A DNA stretch of 7,521 nucleotides. It comes from Lentisphaerota bacterium (lineage in GTDB: Bacteria > Verrucomicrobiota > Kiritimatiellia > UBA8416 > JAFGTH01). The notes below the pieces were generated by a model that saw only the letters and a program-made list of their open reading frames with translations, was not told the origin of the DNA and searched no databases. The DNA lies in NCBI GenBank assembly GCA_016934225.1, contig JAFGTH010000003.1, forward strand, positions 1 to 7,521, written 5' to 3'. Made by a program: the position numbers and the translations under genes. Within the stretch, counting starts at the first letter, position 1. Each line of letters begins with the position of its first letter. Positions 1-5,453 of this stretch are shown in pieces.

Positions 1-776
1 CGCAATTCAGCGCGAAACGAGCCGAACCTGTTCAGCGAAATTTTCACCGCTTTCTCCTGCACTATTCCGGCCTTGAGCTTGAACACAACGCTTTTCTCCC
101 AGCGTTTCTCGTTATAGCAATCCACCAGGCTGATTTGCGGTTTAACTACAGTGTCAGCCTCGTAACTTACTGCAGAAACTTTTATGACGACATTTTCCTT
201 TTCCTTGAAAATGTTGCCCGGCGGCTCGCAATAAATGCCCATTTCAACCGGATCGGCAGGCACAAAAACAGATGCATCCGTTCCTTCAACCAGCATTGCG
301 CTGTCCATTCGGATTGCGCCCCGTCCTCTGAAATCCAGTACAACTTCCAGGTAATTTGTTGCCGGCTTATACTGAAACGCAATCCGTTGCCATTCCTCAT
401 TGATCGCTTTGCCGTTAACAGCCATGCCTTTCCCTTCGGCTTTGAAATCGGCCGCGAACGTGTATGTCTTGCCGGGCAAGACCGTGACAGGCCTATAGGT
501 CATTCGCCACTGCGCCGCCCATCCCAATTGAGGAGCAGTCAGAATAAGCGAACGCTTGCCGTGCGTGGCGGTTGTGTCGTCGGTAACGGCCATGGGCGTC
601 TTGTCGAAATATGGGCTCGCCCAATCGTTTAAGAGCCCAAGCTCGAAACTGCCGTTATTGAGAAAATTTATCTTTGCCGACGGACCCTCTTCGGCGGCTG
701 AGCAATACAGGTCAGCACAGAAGCAAAACAACAGTAAGCCTATTCCAACTGCGACAGTTCTTGATTGTTGAGTCAT
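1..776 (-). CDS. Secreted carbohydrate-binding-type protein, possible glycoside hydrolase N-terminus (partial)
   Basis: An open frame starts at the ATG at 776-774 and runs through the window edge without a stop, giving 258 codons; the C-terminus is missing. The start follows an AGGAGC Shine-Dalgarno (785-790) with 8-nt spacing. Residues 1-27 form a signal peptide (MTQQSR, then a VGIGLLLFCFC core and cleavage near CSAA), so the protein is exported. Residues about 35-175 resemble a CBM4/9-type jelly roll: NNGSFELGLLNDW at the start, a central 'Y.F.ADFKAEG' strand, and 'AIRMDSAMLVEG' at the end. From about 178 a second beta-sandwich begins (IYCEPPGNIFKEKENVVIKV), of the kind that precedes catalytic domains in PVC glycosidases; that last step is inference. 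It lies 53 bp downstream of the sulfatase on the same strand with no clear terminator between, so the two are probably cotranscribed. The catalytic identity cannot be told from this fragment. Confidence 0.85.
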   Translation of the reverse strand, partial: MTQQSRTVAVGIGLLLFCFCADLYCSAAEEGPSAKINFLNNGSFELGLLNDWASPYFDKTPMAVTDDTTATHGKRSLILTAPQLGWAAQWRMTYRPVTVLPGKTYTFAADFKAEGKGMAVNGKAINEEWQRIAFQYKPATNYLEVVLDFRGRGAIRMDSAMLVEGTDASVFVPADPVEMGIYCEPPGNIFKEKENVVIKVSAVSYEADTVVKPQISLVDCYNEKRWEKSVVFKLKAGIVQEKAVKISLNRFGSFRAEL

Positions 777-829
777 TTCAATTTGCTCCTATTTTGTTTT
801 TAACAGATTTCTCACAAATTATTTTGGCG

Positions 830-2152
830 TTAAACACTTGCTTTTAGGTGCTCTTCACATTGAATCGCGTACTGTCGTAATATCTCCTCTTCTTCAGCAG
901 GCCTTGGGATATTCCCGGAAAGAATAGGATCGTTCGTAGTTTCGAGAAAATATTGTAATTCGGCGGTCAACTCATTTTCAATGGCTTTATATTCCGGAGT
1001 CGAAACGAGATTGTTTTGTTCATACGGATCTTCACTTATATCATACAATTCCAGTTTGGGCCGGGGAACAAGATGATCGTCCCCCATCATTAAGCCCGTG
1101 GGACTCAAACGCGAACCCGCAGGCATGGTCAAAGCAGGGCCCTCGTCGAAGTTGCGTATTAATTTATACCGTTCCGTCCGTACGCATCGTTTGACATCTC
1201 CCGGCATCGTGTTCATCTCCGCAAAGATTCTTTGATTCGGGACATAGCCGGTTTCCTGCAAAAGTCCTAAAAATGAATGCCCTGATATATCCCCGGGTAT
1301 TGGAGCGCCGGCCACGTCGAGAAGGGTTGGGAAGATATCAACATTACTCAATAGCTCCTTGCTAATCCGACCGCCGGCGAAACCGTTGGGCCATCGCATG
1401 ATCAGGCAGGTATTGATGCCTGCGTCGTACAATGTTCCTTTGGCCCGTGGAAAAGCGATCCCGTGATCCGTCGTAAAAACAACCAGAGTGTCGTTCTTTA
1501 AGGGAGAGTGATCAATTGACTCAAGAATGGCGCCAACAGCCAAATCCATGTCCTGTATAGTGCCGTAGAAATCCCTTAAATCCTCGCGTAACCCAGCAGT
1601 ATCCTTGAGGTATGGCAATGGCGTTAGTTCGTCGAAATTAAGTTTTAGTTCGCTTTCATGGTTAAACACTCGCACAGTTCGGTGAACTTCAGTGAAGCCG
1701 ATTTGACAATAAAAAGGACTGGGCTCGCCAACACTTTTTTTCTTGACGAATTCGCGGACCAAAGGAGCGACTCCAGAACCTTTCTGGGAACTGATATCAA
1801 TCGCGTCAAAACCAAGTGCGCCAGGATCTTTCGATTCGTGCTGATGCCCAAACAGAAACGTGTCGTAACCGGATAGCTTCAAGGCTTGCGCCAATCGCAG
1901 CTGCCCTGAAGGAATGTCCCATCCTAAATTGACAAGCCCCATTAAACCATTAACATGCGGATACTTGCCGGTAATAATTGCTCCACGACTGGGACTGCAA
2001 AATGGCGCCGCACAAAAGTGATTGTCGAATCTGACGCCCTCTCCGGCCAGACGATCAAGATTCGGCGTGGGAATTGACCTGTCATTCCGATAACAAGCGA
2101 GATGGGTTCCAAGGTCGTGAACCACAATCATGAAAATATTAGGTCTCCGCAT
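830..2152 (-). CDS. Type I sulfatase, heparan N-sulfatase (SGSH)-like, predicted cytoplasmic
   Basis: This 440-aa formylglycine sulfatase hydrolyses sulfate esters or sulfamates on a glycan. It begins directly with the fold (RPNIFMIVVHDLG). The activation motif C-S-P-S-R is at residues 52-56, with Cys52 the residue converted to formylglycine. Other landmarks are IPTPNLDRLAGEGVRF (27-42), GHQHE (102-106), a His at 157, and TTDHGIAFPRAKGTLYD (227-243), which matches the S1_8/SGSH-like group. The usual metal-binding Asp-Asp near the N-terminus is His12-Asp13, and the usual Asp-Asn is Asp229-His230; both variants occur in known sulfatase subfamilies. The start is well fixed: an in-frame TAG lies two codons upstream (2156-2158), and AGAGGC at 2161-2166 is 8 nt from the ATG. 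There is therefore no signal peptide, and the enzyme should act in the cytoplasm on imported sugars unless exported another way. It is divergent from the AraC regulator and upstream of the binding protein. The substrate is not certain. Confidence 0.95.
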   Translation of the reverse strand: MRRPNIFMIVVHDLGTHLACYRNDRSIPTPNLDRLAGEGVRFDNHFCAAPFCSPSRGAIITGKYPHVNGLMGLVNLGWDIPSGQLRLAQALKLSGYDTFLFGHQHESKDPGALGFDAIDISSQKGSGVAPLVREFVKKKSVGEPSPFYCQIGFTEVHRTVRVFNHESELKLNFDELTPLPYLKDTAGLREDLRDFYGTIQDMDLAVGAILESIDHSPLKNDTLVVFTTDHGIAFPRAKGTLYDAGINTCLIMRWPNGFAGGRISKELLSNVDIFPTLLDVAGAPIPGDISGHSFLGLLQETGYVPNQRIFAEMNTMPGDVKRCVRTERYKLIRNFDEGPALTMPAGSRLSPTGLMMGDDHLVPRPKLELYDISEDPYEQNNLVSTPEYKAIENELTAELQYFLETTNDPILSGNIPRPAEEEEILRQYAIQCEEHLKASV

Positions 2153-2197
2153 TTTCTACTGCCTCTAAATACTGGCGTTTTCAATTTTCCTATGTAC

Positions 2198-2225
2198 ACT
2201 ATATCAAAAAGCACATTGCTGACAG
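2198..2225 (-). promoter_or_regulatory. Candidate promoter of the sulfatase operon
   Basis: Read on the minus strand, a -35-like CTGTCA (2225-2220, 4 of 6) is followed after 16 nt by a -10-like TATAGT (2203-2198, 5 of 6). This predicts a leader of about 40 nt to the sulfatase ATG. The -35 overlaps that of the divergent regulator gene, as expected for a shared control region. It is a consensus match by eye only. Confidence 0.35.
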
Positions 2226-2244
2226 AACATTTTTACGACATAAT
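2216..2244 (+). promoter_or_regulatory. Candidate promoter of the AraC-family gene
   Basis: TTGCTG (2216-2221, 3 of 6) and CATAAT (2239-2244, 5 of 6) are separated by 17 nt. The predicted start of transcription lies only about 8 nt before the ATG at 2259, and no Shine-Dalgarno is visible there, so the message may be nearly leaderless. The weak -35 would suit an activator-dependent or autoregulated promoter. Confidence 0.3.
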
Positions 2245-2258
2245 TACGTTATTCCGAT

Positions 2259-3104
2259 ATGATACAAGAGTTAAGAATCAGACAATTGGGAAAATACACT
2301 TTCCCCCAATCGAATCGCCAGATATTGACCGAACCCTGTATAGGGTTTTTCCAAAAAGGATTCGACAGTATTAAACTGCTCTCACCCTCCGGTCAGATGA
2401 TTTACGAACAAAGCGCCAATGAGCCGTTTTTAATGCTGGGGTATAAAGGGTGCCAGATTGACTTCAAGGCCAACAAGGACCGCGAGAATTGGGTAATCAT
2501 GCTGGAACCAAATGCACTCTTTCAGAAAACGGATGACGTTCAACTTGTAAAATTTCATTATGAGAACACATGGTTGACGCTGCCAATTATCACCGTTTTG
2601 GAAAAGGATCGTGTTGAGAGTTGTAGGCGAAAATTTCAAGCCATGCATGACGCTTGGCAGACACCACTTCCTATCAATCAATTTCGAGTCGAATGCGGAA
2701 TCGTCGAGACGATTCACCACATTTTGAACACAGCCACCCTGTCCAAAGCCAACCGGTATGCGCCGGAACAGGTGTTAAAAAATTTGATTGATGAGGATCG
2801 CTCGTCGAGCTACAACCTTTCAGAGTTGAGCAAACAATGTGGTTACTCCAGCGATTATCTGCGCATTCTTTTCCACAAACGATACAATGTCAGCCCGGTG
2901 GACTATCGCCAGAGACAACGCATGACCCATGCGATGAACTTGATCACGTCAACGGATTTGTCGGTTCAGGCGATCGCCCGTCGTATAGGATTTCGTCATG
3001 ACACCCACTTCTGTACGACATTTAAAAAAAGATTCGGATTAACACCGCTGCAAGCGATAAAAACGTTTAGGCATGGCGTCTATCAAAATACGCATAATAA
3101 ATAG
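2259..3104 (+). CDS. AraC-family transcriptional regulator
   Basis: This 281-aa cytoplasmic DNA-binding protein has an N-terminal region of about 150 residues that should form the ligand-sensing cupin-like part; it is poorly conserved and gives no hint of the ligand. The C-terminal tandem helix-turn-helix domain spans about 168-270. The first helix pair is at LSELSKQCGYSSDYLRILF (187-205) followed by the family signature VSPVDYRQRQRMTHAMNLI (211-229). The second is at SVQAIARRIGFRHDTHFCTT (235-254) with KRFGLTPLQA (257-266). The length is typical for the family. It is transcribed away from the sulfatase with 106 bp between the starts, the usual layout for a local activator of a sugar-use operon, so control of the sulfatase operon is the likely role (inference). 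The ATG at 2259 has no good Shine-Dalgarno. Confidence 0.95.
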   Translation: MIQELRIRQLGKYTFPQSNRQILTEPCIGFFQKGFDSIKLLSPSGQMIYEQSANEPFLMLGYKGCQIDFKANKDRENWVIMLEPNALFQKTDDVQLVKFHYENTWLTLPIITVLEKDRVESCRRKFQAMHDAWQTPLPINQFRVECGIVETIHHILNTATLSKANRYAPEQVLKNLIDEDRSSSYNLSELSKQCGYSSDYLRILFHKRYNVSPVDYRQRQRMTHAMNLITSTDLSVQAIARRIGFRHDTHFCTTFKKRFGLTPLQAIKTFRHGVYQNTHNK

Positions 3105-3123
3105 GCCTCACGCATATGTACAA

Positions 3124-3158
3124 GCGGCCGGTAGCCACAACCAAAGAATACCGGCCGC
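3124..3158. repeat. Perfect 10-bp inverted repeat (hairpin) after the AraC gene
   Basis: GCGGCCGGTA at 3124-3133 pairs perfectly with TACCGGCCGC at 3149-3158 across a 15-nt loop. It begins 20 nt after the AraC stop codon. It could end or protect that transcript, but no T-run follows on either strand, so it is not a standard intrinsic terminator. Confidence 0.7.
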
Positions 3159-3240
3159 CGGTCAAAGGTCGCAAGTTGAAAGTGAAGACAGCGATCGTGC
3201 CGTAATTTCATTCACCCGCTGCAACCTTTTTCAGAATGAA

Positions 3241-3279
3241 TCTGCCGAAATTAACCGGCATTCGCCGGTTGAAGGCAGA
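3241..3279. repeat. Two-part hairpin in the intergenic region
   Basis: An inner 7-bp stem (AACCGGC 3253-3259 with GCCGGTT 3264-3270, loop ATTC) sits inside an outer 6-bp stem (TCTGCC 3241-3246 with GGCAGA 3274-3279), separated by an asymmetric internal loop. All the listed pairs are perfect. It could be a structured RNA element or a dispersed palindromic repeat. A further small GC palindrome lies at 3297-3307. Confidence 0.55.
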
Positions 3280-3340
3280 GAGGGTCACTCATTAAAGGCG
3301 CGGCGCCAACAGACATAATGCTCCATTCCGACAGGTTCGG

Positions 3341-3369
3341 TTGACCAACGAGAGACAGTTTGATATGCT
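3341..3369 (+). promoter_or_regulatory. Candidate promoter of the short lipoprotein gene
   Basis: TTGACC (3341-3346, 5 of 6) and TATGCT (3364-3369, 4 of 6) are exactly 17 nt apart. The predicted transcription start falls at about 3376-3377, on the in-frame ATG at 3377. If the promoter is real, the message is leaderless and translation starts at 3377 rather than 3365. Confidence 0.4.
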
Positions 3370-3787
3370 AAGAAAGATGAAATTAATAATTCGTTATTGC
3401 GTTTTCATTGCCGCGGCATTGATCGTTTTGGAAGGCGTTGCTTTTCTCGCCGGGTGCGAATTTTCCAGCAATAACGAATTAACAATTGATCCGCCTGAGA
3501 CTACCTTGGGGCAAACCGATGGATCTATAACGCTTACTGCGTCATACAGCGATTCCAGTATGGGCAAATTGGCGCTGCCTCTTAAATGGTCGGTTCATAA
3601 TCCGGAGCTCGGCATGATAACCGGTTCGTCTGATTTCGAGGCTGTCTATGTTCGTTTTCATCCGAATGGCGTTAATGTGGTTGAGGTCAAAGATCAGTAT
3701 GGCGCAAAAGGAGTGGCAGCAATCGAGCAAGTTACTACCGTGTCAGTTGTGACATCCGGAACTACGACAACAACTACATTGCCTTGA
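3365..3787 (+). CDS. Short lipoprotein with Ig-like module, paralogue of 3797-4495
   Basis: This envelope lipoprotein is about 140 aa. Residues 1-30 form a signal peptide ending in a textbook lipobox, FLAG-Cys31. The mature part has one compact beta-rich module with landmarks 'ALPLKW', 'PELGMI', 'EAVYV', 'GVNVVEV' and 'DQYGAKGVAAIEQV'. These align almost without gaps with the lipoprotein encoded on the opposite strand. It ends shortly after the module in a Thr-rich tail (SGTTTTTTLP) and lacks the roughly 100-residue C-terminal extension of its paralogue, so it may be a trimmed copy or a minimal form. The ATG at 3365 has only a weak GAGAG 10 nt upstream. The ATG at 3377 (MKLIIRYCVF) is equally good and is favoured if the leaderless promoter is used; an upstream in-frame TTG at 3341 is unlikely. 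No function is known to me; a big-Ig-type fold is inferred from the strand pattern. Confidence 0.75.
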   Translation: MLRKMKLIIRYCVFIAAALIVLEGVAFLAGCEFSSNNELTIDPPETTLGQTDGSITLTASYSDSSMGKLALPLKWSVHNPELGMITGSSDFEAVYVRFHPNGVNVVEVKDQYGAKGVAAIEQVTTVSVVTSGTTTTTTLP

Positions 3788-3794
3788 TCAAGGC
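3781..3794. repeat. Perfect 14-bp palindrome at the convergent gene junction
   Basis: GCCTTGATCAAGGC is fully self-complementary. It contains the TGA stop of the plus-strand lipoprotein (3785-3787) and ends 2 bp before the last codon-end of the minus-strand one (stop at 3797-3799). As RNA it gives a 5-bp stem with a GAUC loop, extendable on the plus strand by two G-U pairs and one A-U pair. It may act as a two-way transcript end, but no T-run follows. Confidence 0.5.
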
Positions 3795-3796
3795 GG

Positions 3797-4495
3797 TCAT
3801 GGATATGACAGAGTGACGGAATCGTCAATCACAACAACAAAAGCCGAAATAGTATCGCTCCCGTTCCATACTATGCTTGAAAACTGAAGATCATGTGTTT
3901 CGTCCGGCAGTTCTGCACCACCTGTTGCTTTAACCGTTGTGCTGGCAGTCCCGTACGGTAACGGTTGAGTAGTGAAATCCGATCCGTCGCTCCATAAATT
4001 CTCAATGGTGATTCTGTCTTTGGAGGCAGAAGCCGTCATTTCTTCTCCCGACGAGGTCGCAGTGCTTGCTTCGTTCGTACTGCCCGAATATATTACTGGG
4101 ACCGTCGGTCGTTCTGTGTTGTAAGCAACCTGGTTAATGACTGCAATACCTTTGGCGCCATACTGATCTCGAACTGTAACGGTATTAATGCCATGCTGAG
4201 ATGTGCAAATATATACGGCGTATAGACCATGATCCTGAGCAATATAGCCAAGATTGGAATTGGTCGCTTTCCATTTCAAAGGCAATGATAGATCGCGCGT
4301 TCCGCTCATGACCGCCATGGTCATGGAAGCGATATTCGGACCAATTGTACTGTCGCTGGGTTCCACGGACAACACAAACCCGCCATTTTCCTCACAACTC
4401 GTGGCCAGTACTACTGCCAACACAGATATCCAAATAAAAAACGGAATGATTATGCCGCGCTTGATATCATGTTCATGATTGCCCGGCATATTCAT
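3797..4495 (-). CDS. Lipoprotein with Ig-like module and C-terminal extension
   Basis: This predicted envelope lipoprotein is 232 aa. The start is the ATG at 4495-4493, chosen because GGGAG (4504-4508) lies 8 nt upstream; a longer frame from the TTG at 4528 is less likely. The signal peptide has a KR followed by a strong hydrophobic stretch (GIIIPFFIWISVLAVVL) and an acceptable lipobox LATS-Cys34. Residues about 34-123 repeat the module of the facing lipoprotein: 'SLPLKW', 'SNLGYI', 'YAVYI', 'GINTVTV', 'DQYGAKGIAVINQV'. The DNA over the last motif is almost identical in both (3692-3711 against 4149-4168, one mismatch). Residues 124-160 are a Ser/Thr-rich linker, and 160-232 form a second beta-rich region ending in VTLSYP. 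It has its own good promoter and lies downstream of the GspG-like gene on the same strand. Function unknown; an envelope or surface role is inferred. Confidence 0.85.
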   Translation of the reverse strand: MNMPGNHEHDIKRGIIIPFFIWISVLAVVLATSCEENGGFVLSVEPSDSTIGPNIASMTMAVMSGTRDLSLPLKWKATNSNLGYIAQDHGLYAVYICTSQHGINTVTVRDQYGAKGIAVINQVAYNTERPTVPVIYSGSTNEASTATSSGEEMTASASKDRITIENLWSDGSDFTTQPLPYGTASTTVKATGGAELPDETHDLQFSSIVWNGSDTISAFVVVIDDSVTLSYP

Positions 4496-4503
4496 TTGAA
4501 AAT

Positions 4504-4508
4504 CTCCC
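4504..4508 (-). promoter_or_regulatory. Ribosome binding site that sets the lipoprotein start
   Basis: GGGAG on the minus strand lies 8 nt before the ATG at 4495. It lies inside the longer frame that opens at the TTG at 4528, so it argues for the shorter protein. Confidence 0.65.
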
Positions 4509-4519
4509 GTGTTGTATGA

Positions 4520-4548
4520 ATTCTGCAAATTGACACCGTTTCTGTCAA
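4520..4548 (-). promoter_or_regulatory. Promoter with overlapping operator-like dyad, long lipoprotein gene
   Basis: Read on the minus strand, a perfect -35 TTGACA (4548-4543) is followed after 17 nt by CAGAAT (4525-4520, 4 of 6). The predicted leader is about 17 nt and holds the GGGAG ribosome site. The -35 is one arm of a perfect inverted repeat, TTGACA-N7-TGTCAA (4530-4548), well placed to be an operator where a repressor would block RNA polymerase. Confidence 0.5.
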
Positions 4549-4662
4549 GTCATGCCATGTTGAGTTTCGTCCCAAATTGCCGAATAGACGCCAAATCAAG
4601 CGCATACACGGCCAAGAACACAAATGGACGAATAATCACGCAATGAGGCGCAAAGATAATGT

Positions 4663-5334
4663 TCATTCGACAATTATCTTGTGTCGCCGAACCTTTTCGG
4701 CGTATTGCTCGCTCTGGTAAATCCATGATCGAAGATCCCTTTCATCTAATGGTTCGGGCCATATATCGTCGTCTGTACCGGCGATTTTGTCCGGACCCGA
4801 AGAAAAGAGCTTAATTATGTTGTTCGTTACATAATAACAATATGCGGAACCCCATGGATCTGGCTTGACCAGAGTCAGATAGTTATATGCCCATCCGCGG
4901 ATGCCAGGATTAACAACCAGCGCTTCGAGTCCTTCGTCAATGGCCGGGTATCTGTCGCAATCGTTACGGAACAGTTCAAGCGCTATACTGATTACAAATA
5001 AGTCCTTTTGCGCTACTGCATCCTTGCTTACCACACTTGCGGGCGATTTGCTGATGTGGCTGACTCGTCCACAAAGCATGGCTCCGGTAATTGCAAGTGC
5101 AACTATGATAAGAAAAATCGTAATTGGCCGACGTCGAAATCCGACTTCCGGAAAGAGAAATTCTCGTCTCTTCTTTTCGGCTTCACGCCATATTTTGTCT
5201 TTGGCCTTTTTTCGCTCTCGAATAGTGACTTTTTTGAAACGACCGGGAATTGCCATTGTCCTGCCGCAATTCGGACAGATGGCTTTTGGTTCGCCCTCGT
5301 AACTGTGTTTGCAGTATGGACAACGAAATTTCAT
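4663..5334 (-). CDS. Zinc-ribbon, membrane-anchored GspG-like pseudopilin-domain protein
   Basis: This 223-aa protein has an unusual architecture. Residues 5-23 form a zinc ribbon (Cys5-x2-Cys8, Cys20-x2-Cys23). Residues 33-63 are a highly charged Lys/Arg/Glu linker, probably helical. Residues about 69-88 form one membrane helix (RRRP then ITIFLIIVALAITGAML). Residues about 104-192 match the C-terminal domain of the type II secretion major pseudopilin GspG: DLFVISIALELFRNDCDRYP, DEGLEALV, KPDPWGSAYCYY and FSSGPDKIAGTDDDI, the last resembling the calcium-site end of GspG. True GspG begins with a prepilin peptidase site (G-F-T-L-I-E) before its helix; none is present, so this should not be processed or assembled as a normal pseudopilin. 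The ribbon should face the cytoplasm and the GspG-like part the outside. The ATG at 5334 has no Shine-Dalgarno and sits just after a candidate promoter. A link to the neighbouring lipoprotein is inferred. Confidence 0.9.
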   Translation of the reverse strand: MKFRCPYCKHSYEGEPKAICPNCGRTMAIPGRFKKVTIRERKKAKDKIWREAEKKRREFLFPEVGFRRRPITIFLIIVALAITGAMLCGRVSHISKSPASVVSKDAVAQKDLFVISIALELFRNDCDRYPAIDEGLEALVVNPGIRGWAYNYLTLVKPDPWGSAYCYYVTNNIIKLFSSGPDKIAGTDDDIWPEPLDERDLRSWIYQSEQYAEKVRRHKIIVE

Positions 5335-5350
5335 CTATGCAAGAGCATAG
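5335..5350 (-). repeat. Hairpin touching the start codon of the GspG-like gene
   Basis: CTATGC (5335-5340) and GCATAG (5345-5350) form a perfect 6-bp stem with a 4-nt loop, directly adjoining the ATG at 5334. It overlaps the candidate -10. In an mRNA that included it, the start codon would lie at the foot of the stem. Confidence 0.5.
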
Positions 5351-5372
5351 GAGATCAAAGCATAAAGATCAA
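5344..5372 (-). promoter_or_regulatory. Candidate promoter of the GspG-like gene
   Basis: Read on the minus strand, TTGATC (5372-5367, 4 of 6) and TATGCT (5349-5344, 4 of 6) are 17 nt apart. The predicted transcription start lies about 2-4 nt before the ATG at 5334, giving a leaderless message, in line with the missing Shine-Dalgarno. The same -10 hexamer and spacing occur at the short lipoprotein gene. Confidence 0.35.
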
Positions 5373-5373
5373 A
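5345..5373. repeat. Imperfect tandem direct repeat upstream of the GspG-like gene
   Basis: Two adjoining copies, GCATAGGAGATCAAA (5345-5359) and GCATAAAGATCAAA (5360-5373), differ by one indel and one substitution. They cover the candidate promoter from -35 to -10, so they could be paired protein-binding sites or the trace of a local duplication. Confidence 0.5.
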
Positions 5374-5453
5374 CATTGGACTCTTTAGAAAATCTCCGCA
5401 AGAGAATCGCTCACGTTTCTGCGCTGAAATACCGAAGACACTGAAACCAAATG

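Noticed and set aside
135..632. Plus-strand open frame of 165 codons at the left end
   Set aside because: It is antisense to the secreted binding protein, whose signal peptide, ribosome site and domain pattern are convincing.
3124..3158. Standard intrinsic terminator after the AraC gene
   Set aside because: The stem is strong, but no T-run follows on either strand, so it was listed only as an inverted repeat.
3073..3318. Plus-strand open frame overlapping the end of the AraC gene
   Set aside because: It overlaps the AraC frame, lacks a ribosome site, and its sequence is low-quality and unlike any family.
4496..4528. Longer lipoprotein start at the TTG at 4528
   Set aside because: The GGGAG site and predicted promoter lie inside that extension, and the ATG at 4495 gives a normal signal peptide.
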